DNA of 53,472 nucleotides from Elusimicrobiota bacterium (GTDB lineage: Bacteria > Elusimicrobiota > Elusimicrobia > 2-02-FULL-39-32). Below the pieces are notes generated by a model, which saw only the letters and a program-made list of their open reading frames with translations, was not told where the DNA came from and did not search any database. Shown here one piece after another: positions 26,306 through 32,539 of this stretch (the first letter of the stretch is position 1; every line of letters begins with the position of its first letter). A program made the position numbers and the translations under genes. The stretch is from NCBI GenBank assembly GCA_021730935.1, contig JAKFYJ010000054.1, positions 1 to 53,472 on the forward strand, read 5' to 3'.

Positions 26306-26991
26306 GAAAAGAAGCTTTTAATAAATTTGACGGCAACTGGCTTCAACTCCTCATATGTCTCAGTCGTCTCATCTTCAATCTTATAAGGGTTCTCTTTCGC
26401 GCCTTTGACATATTCCCCGTCGGATTCCAGCCAGTTCATCACCATGTCGGGCGTCGCTTCCAGATGGAACTGCAGTGCATAAACATTTTCGCCATATCGA
26501 AACGCCTGGTTCTGGCATTTCTCGGTGCTGGCCAAGTGCGTTGCGCCTTTGGGGATGTCAAAAGTGTCGCCGTGCCAGTGCAAAACCTTTGTGTTATTGG
26601 GGAACTCCTTAAAAAGCGGGTCCATGATGCCGTTCATTGAGAGCTCAAGCGGTTTCCAGCCCACTTCGCGGCCGTTCTTGTTCGGATAAACTTTGGAGCC
26701 GAGAGCTTTGGCAATCAATTGCGCGCCCAGGCAGATGCCGAGCACGGGTTTCTTTTCTTTAATCAGTTTCTGGATGAGCTTCACTTCGTCGGCGAGGAAA
26801 GGATATTTTTTGGTCTCGTCCACATTCATGGGGCCGCCCATGACAATGAGCGCGTCAATCTCGTCCGTGTTCTTGGGCAAAGATTGTCCGCCGTTCAAGC
26901 GGATTTCTTTAAAATTGAGTTTGAGCTGTTTGAGGACGTCCCCGATCAGCCCGACTGTTTCCGTCGGGGCGTGATAAAGCGCAAAGATCAT
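26302..26991 (-). CDS. Class I glutamine amidotransferase (GuaA-like GATase domain protein)
   Basis: 229 residues with a complete triad: nucleophile Cys87 in GICLGAQ and His/Glu in LQFHLEAT. An oxyanion strand MGGPMNV precedes it. A stand-alone domain of this type is annotated as GMP synthase-like or gamma-glutamyl hydrolase-like; no synthase partner adjoins. The ATG overlaps the stop of a 50-codon gene (ATGA), and the 3' end overlaps the methyltransferase start, so four genes from the nucleotidyltransferase down are coupled. Confidence 0.86.
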   Translation of the reverse strand: MIFALYHAPTETVGLIGDVLKQLKLNFKEIRLNGGQSLPKNTDEIDALIVMGGPMNVDETKKYPFLADEVKLIQKLIKEKKPVLGICLGAQLIAKALGSKVYPNKNGREVGWKPLELSMNGIMDPLFKEFPNNTKVLHWHGDTFDIPKGATHLASTEKCQNQAFRYGENVYALQFHLEATPDMVMNWLESDGEYVKGAKENPYKIEDETTETYEELKPVAVKFIKSFFS

Positions 26992-27140
26992 TGGGGTCTT
27001 TGTTTCAGATAGGGAGTCAGCAGTCGGAGGGAGGCTTCAAGCCACTTGAACCTTTGAAACGCGGTGGTGTGATGCAAAGTGAATAGGATTTGCTCGCGCT
27101 CATGATCTTCAAAACTTCTATTTTTTCTTAATTTTTTCAT
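26988..27140 (-). CDS. Small basic 50-residue protein, partner of the nucleotidyltransferase
   Basis: A short gene not obvious from length filters: ATG at 27140, stop at 26988, 50 residues, Lys/Arg-rich start (MKKLRKNRSFEDHEREQ) then a likely helix with FQRFKWLEASLRLL. It begins 23 nt inside the 3' end of the nucleotidyltransferase gene in another frame, and its TGA overlaps the ATG of the amidotransferase. Both overlaps favour real, coupled translation. The HE...RFKWLE pattern resembles small partners often found after AbiEii-like nucleotidyltransferases, from memory rather than a search. No function is assigned. Confidence 0.65.
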   Translation of the reverse strand: MKKLRKNRSFEDHEREQILFTLHHTTAFQRFKWLEASLRLLTPYLKQRPQ

Positions 27141-27633
27141 TCTTGATTATCTCCAGAATTCTAACGTCTTCCAGGTCTTTGGGGCGTCCAGCTTTCCTTT
27201 TCATCTTAATGAGATCAGGGATGGAACAAATCCTAATGGGGACAGCGCCGAGGTTTTTGATGACGGAACGGGACAGGAGCGCTTTAAAGTCCATGGGATA
27301 ATCCACAAAAAAATCTATGCCGATCAACGGATTGTCACTTTTGTAAAACGAAAAAACCATCAGGCCTTTTTCTTTAATCCAGGCGGCTCTTTGCATAGGA
27401 TCCGCAAATCCCTGAGGATCAACCGGAACGCGCGGTTTATAGCCAAGCTTGGACAGAATTTTGAGAGCTTTCAACGCGTTGGGTTTATCCAGTCCCACAA
27501 CTAAATCGACATCCATCGTTAGCCGCGAATGACCATGCAGCACCGTTGCAAGACCGCCCACAACAATATAAGAAACTCTCTCACGATTGAACTTTTGGAT
27601 TAGCGGGAGAAAAAGGGACATCAGATGCGCCAA
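27118..27633 (-). CDS. AbiEii/MNT-like nucleotidyltransferase
   Basis: 171 residues of the polymerase-beta-like nucleotidyltransferase superfamily. The catalytic block is VVGGLATVLHGHSRLTMDVDL (GG...D41xD43), with a third acidic residue likely at D107 in IGIDFFVD. MKRKAGRPKDLEDVRIL near the end is typical of toxin-like nucleotidyltransferases such as AbiEii. Start may be the TTG at 27633 (1 nt after the argH stop) or the ATG at 27621. Paired with a small overlapping gene it may form a toxin-antitoxin-like unit; that is inference. Confidence 0.8.
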   Translation of the reverse strand: MAHLMSLFLPLIQKFNRERVSYIVVGGLATVLHGHSRLTMDVDLVVGLDKPNALKALKILSKLGYKPRVPVDPQGFADPMQRAAWIKEKGLMVFSFYKSDNPLIGIDFFVDYPMDFKALLSRSVIKNLGAVPIRICSIPDLIKMKRKAGRPKDLEDVRILEIIKNEKIKKK

Positions 27634-27634
27634 G

Positions 27635-28963
27635 TCATTTTAGAAGTTTTTTTAGGTTCTTGATCTGAATCGCAAGAGCTTTTGCGCCGGTCCCGCCATA
27701 AGAATTCTTGGCGGAGGCGTTATTACGTGGAGATAAAAATGGATAGATGTCTTTCTCGAAGAGGGGGGAATAAGATTTCAGTTTGGAGAGGGGCAAATCT
27801 TCGAGGTTTTCCGGGCCGTGAGTGGACCTCAAATCGCTGACAATCTTGCCCACAATCGTGTGCGCGGCTCTGAACGCAACGCCTTTTCTCGCAAGATAAT
27901 CCGCGAGTTCTGTTGCGAGCAAAAATCCTTTCTTGCATTGCGCTTCCATTGCCTTCGCGTTCACCTTGAGGCCTGCGAAAATTTCTTCGGCAATCTCAAG
28001 AGAGGCCAGAGTTGTGTCTGCGCTGTCAAAAAGCGGCGGCTTGTCTTCCTGCATGTCCCGATTATAAGAAAGAGGAAGATTTTTCAATATCGTTAAAATT
28101 TGAATGAGGTTTCCAAGAGTCCGGGCAGATTTTCCTCTCACGAGTTCGGCTGTGTCGGGGTTCCTTTTTTGCGGCATGATGGAAGAGCCCGAAGTGAGGT
28201 GGTCCGGCAATGTCACATATCCAAATTCTGAACTGGTCCAGATCACCATTTCTTCGGCGAGCCGCGAGAGGTGCGTCATGGTGAGAGCACAAGCGAAAAT
28301 GAATTCGGCGATGAAATCTCTGTCGGAAACGCTGTCCACGGAATTTTCTGTGGGTTTCTTGAAATTGAGAAGCTTTGATGTCTGTGCCCTGTCGATGGGG
28401 AAAGCGGTTCCGGCAAAAGCGCAGGCGCCGAGGGGATTTTCGTTGAGCCGTTTGAGGAGATCCTCGAATCTTTCCTTGTCTCTCTGGAGCATCCAGCCAT
28501 AAGCCAAAATGTGGTGAGCGAAAAAGATGGGCTGACCGTGCTGAAGATGTGTGAATCCCGGCATCAAAACCTGCGGGTTCTTTTGAGCGCAGTTGAGGAT
28601 GGCAGTTTGGGCTTGGGTTATTTTCTGCACCAGCAGTTTGCCTGCCGTCCGCGTAAAAAGTTTGAGGTCCAGGGCCACCTGATCGTTCCGGCTCCTGGCC
28701 GTGTGCATTTTCTTGCCCACTTCACCGATCCGCTTCACCAGTTCCTGTTCAATCGCGAAGTGGATGTCTTCCGCGGCAGGCAATTTCTTGCCTTTCTCCA
28801 GATCGTCCTCGATGGCGTTCAGTCCCGAGATGATTTTTTTTGCGTCGGAAGCGGAAATAATTTTTTGGGCGGCAAGCATCTGGACATGCGCGATGGAACC
28901 CGCGATGTCATAAGGCGCCAGCCTCGCGTCAAAGGAGAAAGACGAAATGTAATCAGACTGCAT
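27635..28963 (-). CDS. argH: Argininosuccinate lyase
   Basis: Final step of arginine synthesis, cleaving argininosuccinate to arginine and fumarate. 442 residues from the ATG 5 nt after the argG stop. The family signature GSSIMPQKRNPDTAELVRGK contains the flexible catalytic Ser loop; HTARSRNDQVALDLKLF and TGFTHLQ-like GFTHLQHGQP are also present. A TTG one codon upstream is possible. Second gene of the argGH operon. Confidence 0.96.
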   Translation of the reverse strand: MQSDYISSFSFDARLAPYDIAGSIAHVQMLAAQKIISASDAKKIISGLNAIEDDLEKGKKLPAAEDIHFAIEQELVKRIGEVGKKMHTARSRNDQVALDLKLFTRTAGKLLVQKITQAQTAILNCAQKNPQVLMPGFTHLQHGQPIFFAHHILAYGWMLQRDKERFEDLLKRLNENPLGACAFAGTAFPIDRAQTSKLLNFKKPTENSVDSVSDRDFIAEFIFACALTMTHLSRLAEEMVIWTSSEFGYVTLPDHLTSGSSIMPQKRNPDTAELVRGKSARTLGNLIQILTILKNLPLSYNRDMQEDKPPLFDSADTTLASLEIAEEIFAGLKVNAKAMEAQCKKGFLLATELADYLARKGVAFRAAHTIVGKIVSDLRSTHGPENLEDLPLSKLKSYSPLFEKDIYPFLSPRNNASAKNSYGGTGAKALAIQIKNLKKLLK

Positions 28964-28968
28964 CAAAT

Positions 28969-30189
28969 TTATTTGGGGCGAAGGAGAGACTCGACCGTGT
29001 GGGGAAGGCCGAACAGTTTTATGAAGCCTTCGGAGTCTTTGTGGTCATAAATTTGTTCGCCGGAATATCCGAAGGTTGATAATTTTTCCCAATAAAGCGA
29101 GTGGGGCGATTTTCTTGAAAGAGTTTTGATGTTTCCTTTATAAAGCTCGAGCTCGACGGTTCCTGTCACGAACTTTTGCGTCTCGTCGATGAAATTGGAA
29201 AGGGCGGTCCGGAGCGTGGTGTACCAAAGGCCGTTATAAATCATCTCGCCCATCTTGCCTGAAAGAGTGTTCTTGAAGTGATAGGTTTCCCGGTCCACCG
29301 TGATGGTCTCGAGATCTCTGTGCGCGGCATAAAGCAAAAACGCGGCGGGGGATTCATAAACGCCCCGCGACTTCATGCCGACCAGCCGGTTCTCCACCAT
29401 GTCCACCCGCCCGACGGCGTTTCTGCCGCCGATCTTGTTGAGGGCGAGCACGAGGGCGTCCGGCGCAAGCTTCTTGCCGTTCACGGACACGGGGACGCCT
29501 TTGACGAAACCGATCTCCACTTTCTCGGGCTTGTTGGGGGCTTTTTGCGGCGAGACCGTCATCTGAAAAATCTCTTCGGGATATGGGTTTGCGGGATCTT
29601 CCAAAATGCCGCCTTCATAAGAAATGTGCCACATGTTGGCGTCCGACGAATAGGGTTTCGATTTCGTGACGGGAATCGGGATGTTATATTTTTGGGCGTA
29701 TGCGATGGCGTCTTCTCTGGACCGGATGTTCCACTCTCTCCAGGGCGCGATGATTTTGACGCCGGGCATGAGCGTCCTGAACCCGATTTCGAATCTGACC
29801 TGGTCGTTGCCTTTGCCTGTGGCGCCGTGAGAGAGCGCGTCGGCCTTTTCTTTCTTGGCGATGGCGACGATGTGTTTGGAAATGAGGGGCCTGGCCAGGG
29901 AAGTGCCCAGATAATATTTGTCTTCGTAAAGCGCGTTTGCCTTGACGGCGGGGAAGATGAAATCGGAAGCGAATTCTTTTCTGGCGTCCACGATATAGCA
30001 TTTGGAAGCGCCGGTCCGGATGGCTTTTTGTTTTATTTCGTCAAACGATTTTGCGCCGCCTTCAAGCGAGCCCAAATCCACGCAGGCCGCCACCACTTCG
30101 CAGTGATAGTTTTCGATCAGCCACCGGATGATGACTGAGGTGTCCAGCCCGCCGGAATACGCCAAAACGACTTTCTTGACTTGAGCCAT
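28969..30189 (-). CDS. argG: Argininosuccinate synthase
   Basis: ATP-dependent joining of citrulline and aspartate. 406 residues beginning MAQVKKVVLAYSGGLDTS, which contains the PP-loop ATP site. SHGATGKGNDQVRFE and YVENRLVGMKSRGVYE-type segments (ENRLVGMKSRGVYE) are diagnostic. The ATG at 30189 is preferred over one 18 nt upstream because TGGTAAAAT (-10) lies between them; the transcript should start at the ATG. Lies directly downstream of, and in the same direction as, the retron-like island. Confidence 0.96.
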   Translation of the reverse strand: MAQVKKVVLAYSGGLDTSVIIRWLIENYHCEVVAACVDLGSLEGGAKSFDEIKQKAIRTGASKCYIVDARKEFASDFIFPAVKANALYEDKYYLGTSLARPLISKHIVAIAKKEKADALSHGATGKGNDQVRFEIGFRTLMPGVKIIAPWREWNIRSREDAIAYAQKYNIPIPVTKSKPYSSDANMWHISYEGGILEDPANPYPEEIFQMTVSPQKAPNKPEKVEIGFVKGVPVSVNGKKLAPDALVLALNKIGGRNAVGRVDMVENRLVGMKSRGVYESPAAFLLYAAHRDLETITVDRETYHFKNTLSGKMGEMIYNGLWYTTLRTALSNFIDETQKFVTGTVELELYKGNIKTLSRKSPHSLYWEKLSTFGYSGEQIYDHKDSEGFIKLFGLPHTVESLLRPK

Positions 30190-30197
30190 AGAGGGAG

Positions 30198-30226
30198 ATT
30201 TTACCAAACCCCGAGAGGGGTGACAA
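30198..30226 (-). promoter_or_regulatory. argG promoter with palindromic spacer
   Basis: Minus strand: -35 TTGTCA (30226-30221), 17-nt spacer, extended -10 TGG-TAAAAT (30203-30198), then 8 nt to the argG ATG. The spacer holds ACCCC-TCTC-GGGGT (30208-30221), a perfect 5-bp-arm palindrome that could be an operator, or a weak terminator hairpin for the reverse transcriptase operon that ends at 30246. Confidence 0.55.
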
Positions 30227-30245
30227 TAGGGCTAAAAGGTAGCAG

Positions 30246-31196
30246 CTAATTCAATAGAGATAATGAATATGGCTGTTTCCAATTGATTTTGCTTAATAAT
30301 GAGTATAGCTGTTGACCAATTTTATTATCTGCACTTTGAATAAAACTAATTTTACCATTAAGCATTGCTTTAAATTGTTTAATGGTTGTCATGTTGTTTT
30401 CTAATGCAACAAGTAATGGGCCAGAATTTTCAGGCCAAGATGCGCGAATCATGCGCTTGACCTCTCTAATAAATTCATGGCTGGGCCTTAACTTATCATT
30501 AACAATTAATTTTGTCACAAGTTGTTGCTGGTTTCGAGTCCAAAAATTAACTTTGTCTTGGGCTATATCAAAGCCGTGAGAGCGGATTAAGTGAAAGAAT
30601 TCGCCTTTAAAGGACATCAAATTGACTGATCCAGAAATAGTTAGATCGTCAATAAAGCGTGTATAGCTAAAGCCATATTTGCGGCTTATTTCCATAAAAC
30701 GAGAATCTAATGGTTCTAAAACAAGATTTCCTAGAATTGTGCTCGTTGGGGATCCTTGTGGCAATCCATTATTAAGAGTGGTAAGGCGCATAAGCATTTC
30801 AGCAGTAATGTCAGTGCACCCTGCTCTTAGAAATAAGTTATGAACAAGCATTTCATTAACATTAGGGAAAAAGCCAGCTATGTCCAAGTTAGCAACGATT
30901 TCTTTGCCGATATGAGGAAGAGCATTTGTGAAAATGCTACGCTTTTTTATGCCACCGTGGACATACTTGGTCCAATTTATTCTTGCTGTCAGATAGTCCT
31001 TTAATGAGGTTTGAATTCTCATTAATATGTCTGATGGAGGAGTAATAGTTCTATATTCGTTGTTTGGTTTTTTTATCTTAAATGAATAATAATGCTTGGA
31101 AGGGTTGGAAATGATGTTTTCAAGTTCGAATGGTGAAACTCGAGTGATTGATGCAATATCGTTTATTGTGGATATGGTAAGGAATTTTTCGTTCAA
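30246..31196 (-). CDS. Retron-type reverse transcriptase
   Basis: 316 residues, the size of stand-alone retron RTs, with no maturase or endonuclease domain. Retron hallmarks in order: NALPH (91-95), matching the NAxxH motif of retron region X; the catalytic Asp in NLDIAGFFPNV (D105); LPQGSPTS (145-152); the active site YTRFIDDLTISG (D183-D184), where most retrons have YADD; and LVTKLIVN (226-233), at the place of the VTG motif, with Lys for Gly. The start is a TTG overlapping the XRE gene stop (TTGA). It should copy the upstream structured RNA into msDNA (inference). The gene is visibly AT-rich against its neighbours, suggesting horizontal acquisition. Confidence 0.92.
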   Translation of the reverse strand: MNEKFLTISTINDIASITRVSPFELENIISNPSKHYYSFKIKKPNNEYRTITPPSDILMRIQTSLKDYLTARINWTKYVHGGIKKRSIFTNALPHIGKEIVANLDIAGFFPNVNEMLVHNLFLRAGCTDITAEMLMRLTTLNNGLPQGSPTSTILGNLVLEPLDSRFMEISRKYGFSYTRFIDDLTISGSVNLMSFKGEFFHLIRSHGFDIAQDKVNFWTRNQQQLVTKLIVNDKLRPSHEFIREVKRMIRASWPENSGPLLVALENNMTTIKQFKAMLNGKISFIQSADNKIGQQLYSLLSKINWKQPYSLSLLN

Positions 31197-31480
31197 TTAG
31201 ATTTGAGATAATGCCGGAGCAATACTTTGGCCAATTCAATTGTTTTTCTATCTTCGCTTTTAACCTTTGATGTAATTTCAATGGCTTCCCAAAAAAGGAT
31301 TTCGGGTCTGATGTGAAATGCTTTTGCTATCTTTTTTAATAAGTTTAGGCTAGGTTCTTTTTTCCCATTCTCTATGGCTGAAATGTACGTTGATTGAACT
31401 TTTAGGCGTTTGGATAGCGTCACCTGGCTTAGGTTTGCGTCCATTCTGTATTTTTTAATTACTTTGCCAAAGTTCATCAT
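31193..31480 (-). CDS. XRE-family helix-turn-helix regulator of the retron-like operon
   Basis: 95 residues with a Cro/CI-type HTH in the first 60: KVIKKYRMDANLSQVTLSKRL, then STYISAIENGKKEPSLNLLKKIAKAF (cited in part), followed by a helical tail. Start is taken as ATG at 31480 (or 31477); a TTG at 31492 is less likely. No Shine-Dalgarno is seen. It overlaps the RT gene by 4 nt. A perfect 17-bp palindrome in the operon promoter is a natural binding site, so autoregulation is the simplest role. HTH proteins occur as the accessory gene in one retron class, so an effector role is not excluded. Confidence 0.88.
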   Translation of the reverse strand: MMNFGKVIKKYRMDANLSQVTLSKRLKVQSTYISAIENGKKEPSLNLLKKIAKAFHIRPEILFWEAIEITSKVKSEDRKTIELAKVLLRHYLKSN

Positions 31481-31509
31481 AAATAAAAGCAAGGAGACTT
31501 TAGTCTGTT

Positions 31510-31794
31510 TTAACCATTAATAACATTAAACAGTTTATGAAACTTATACAAACGTTCCATAAAACCTAGAGAGATTGCCAAAATTCGTAATACTTTTAAC
31601 AATAAGGCACTACGAACCGTAATCACTCCGCTGGATTCCGAAGAAAGCGTCACAGCAAGCTTTCTTGAAAGAGCCCTCATTTTATGTCTGAGTCGAGCAC
31701 TATGTCGCTTATCTTTTGCAGCAATTGTGAGAATTACTACAGTTTCAACCACGACTACAGCAGGTATACTAACTACTTTATTATTATGTTGCAT
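31510..31794 (-). CDS. 94-residue hydrophobic protein, candidate retron effector
   Basis: Not recognised. Supported by an ideal Shine-Dalgarno (AAGGAGG, 31805-31799) 4 nt before the ATG, and by placement between the structured RNA and the XRE gene on the same strand. Residues 7-26 form a hydrophobic, valine-rich segment that could span a membrane. Residues 27-46 are strongly basic (KDKRHSARLRHKMRALSRK). Residues 57-79 are a second hydrophobic, partly basic helix (ALLLKVLRILAISLGFM). A small membrane-acting toxin would fit a retron defence module, as for known two-TM retron effectors, but this is inference. An internal 8-bp hairpin (31641-31666) lies in the gene. A chance open frame remains possible. 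Confidence 0.55.
   Translation of the reverse strand: MQHNNKVVSIPAVVVVETVVILTIAAKDKRHSARLRHKMRALSRKLAVTLSSESSGVITVRSALLLKVLRILAISLGFMERLYKFHKLFNVING
31641..31666 (-). repeat. Perfect 8-bp inverted repeat inside the 94-codon gene
   Basis: AAGAAAGC (31641-31648) and GCTTTCTT (31659-31666) with a 10-nt loop. Its meaning is unknown: it may be coincidence, an mRNA element, or part of a longer structured RNA. Confidence 0.5.
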
Positions 31795-31796
31795 TT

Positions 31797-31810
31797 AACC
31801 TCCTTAGGTT
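31797..31810 (-). promoter_or_regulatory. Alternative hairpin over the Shine-Dalgarno of the 94-codon gene
   Basis: On the minus strand AACCT-AAGG-AGGTT folds the 3' half of a2 (AACCT) onto the end of the Shine-Dalgarno (AGGTT), with the remaining Shine-Dalgarno bases in the loop. The same AACCT is what pairs with a1, which also begins AGGTT. The two pairings are mutually exclusive. This could couple intactness of the structured RNA to translation of the downstream protein. Confidence 0.45.
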
Positions 31811-32074
31811 CTTTATTGTGCTCGGCTCACGGGTTACGTGTGTAACCACACTGAGTCTCCGGCAGAAGCAATGCATTGCACTGCTATATATTTCCTGCAA
31901 ATCTATGATGATTCTTATATCGCTTCTTAGACAAGACACAATAATGTGAATTGGTAAGGCAAATGAAGAATGCAATCTTAGCCGCAGGAAAGGAGAGACA
32001 GATTTCTCTATCCCGATCTCAAGGAAGTATTAACATAATGATCCTGCTGTCAAAGAACCTGGGCTGATTAGCCC
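31806..32074 (-). ncRNA. Putative retron msr-msd RNA with a1/a2 complementary ends
   Basis: A structured untranslated stretch upstream of the RT operon on the same strand, start inferred from the promoter. End complementarity: AGGTTCTTT (a1, 32060-32052) pairs perfectly with AAAGAACCT (a2, 31814-31806). GAC-AGC follows a1, which matches the AGC branching-guanosine context of known msr RNAs. msr-like stems: AGGA..ATTA-TGT-TAAT..TCCT (32045-32022) and GG..AGAGA/TCTCT..CC (32013-31992). A likely msd base stem is TTATTGTG (31944-31937) with CACAATAA (31820-31813), abutting a2. Inside it lie AGAAGCGAT/ATTGCTTCT (31927-31919 with 31872-31864, one G-U), the palindrome GCAATGCATTGC (31879-31868) and CTCA..GGTTAC-ACAC-GTAACC..TGAG (31855-31826). 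A further hairpin TGGGCT-AATC-AGCCCA (32075-32060) sits at the presumed 5' end. Boundaries are inferred. Confidence 0.75.
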
Positions 32075-32080
32075 AAAGCT

Positions 32081-32110
32081 ATTATAGGTTATACTACAAG
32101 TATAAGTCAA
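32081..32110 (-). promoter_or_regulatory. Strong sigma70 promoter of the retron-like operon
   Basis: Minus strand: -35 TTGACT (32110-32105), 18-nt spacer, -10 TATAAT (32086-32081). One mismatch to consensus overall. Transcription should begin near 32074, at the first hairpin of the structured RNA and 14 nt before a1. It is the best promoter match in the window beside that of groES. Confidence 0.8.
32089..32105. promoter_or_regulatory. 17-bp palindromic operator in the retron promoter
   Basis: TTATACT-ACA-AGTATAA on the plus strand (TTATACT-TGT-AGTATAA on the other) is a perfect 7+3+7 palindrome filling the spacer and touching the -35 box. Size and position are typical of operators bound by XRE/Cro-type dimers. 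The co-encoded XRE protein is the obvious candidate ligand (inference). Confidence 0.7.
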
Positions 32111-32218
32111 CAAATAATTTTAATAAAAATAAAGAGTCAGTATGTATGTTATATAATACAATTGCCTAGATGGCGAGAAAAAACTCTATACAATATCGCT
32201 CATAATGACAAAACTTCA

Positions 32219-32539
32219 ATGAAAAAGACAAAATCATTTAGGGAAAGTTTGATCAAAGCTTTAAGAGACCCGGTCGAAGCCGCTGAATATTTAAACGCCG
32301 TTCTCGAAGAGGGGGACATCACCCTGTTGTTGGAAGCTCTGCGTGATGTTGCGGAAGCCCAGCATGGGTTCTCAAAGCTTTCCCGCCTGACTAAATTAAA
32401 CCGAGCCAACCTATACCAAATGCTTTCATCACATGGCAACCCAAGAATCCAGAGTCTGGAAAGCGTTCTCAGAGTTTTCGGGTTAAGAATTGGGGTTATT
32501 CCAGAAATAAAGCCGACCCATCACCGTAAAGCTGCATAG
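32219..32539 (+). CDS. HigA-like addiction-module antidote protein without a visible toxin
   Basis: 106 residues from the ATG at 32219; an in-frame upstream extension to 32162 is not conserved-looking. FRESLIKALRDPVEAAEYLNAVLEEGD matches the N-terminal pattern of the putative addiction-module antidote family, followed by an HTH with RANLYQMLSSHGNPRIQSLESVLRVFGLRI (parts quoted). In that family a RelE/ParE-like toxin normally precedes the antitoxin; here the preceding 420 nt hold only the divergent retron promoter and RNA. TATAAT at 32152-32157, inside an imperfect TGTAT..ATACA repeat, may be its promoter. Confidence 0.75.
   Translation: MKKTKSFRESLIKALRDPVEAAEYLNAVLEEGDITLLLEALRDVAEAQHGFSKLSRLTKLNRANLYQMLSSHGNPRIQSLESVLRVFGLRIGVIPEIKPTHHRKAA

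Noticed and set aside
29278-30138. 286-codon plus-strand frame opposite argG
   Set aside because: Shadow of argG codon usage; composition rich in Gly/Asp/His/Phe without any family motif.
30246-31196. Diversity-generating retroelement or group II intron RT
   Set aside because: The motif is LPQGSPTS rather than the DGR QG...SQ type. No template/variable repeat pair or avd gene was seen. There is no maturase or endonuclease domain and no intron domain V-like hairpin.
31784-31975. 63-codon minus-strand frame upstream of the hydrophobic ORF
   Set aside because: TTG start without Shine-Dalgarno, lies inside the nested hairpins and crosses a2 and the next ribosome site; better explained as structured RNA.
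32162-32218. Longer start of the HigA-like gene or a toxin remnant
   Set aside because: The extra residues do not match the antidote N-terminus, and no RelE/ParE C-terminal motif could be read in any frame upstream.
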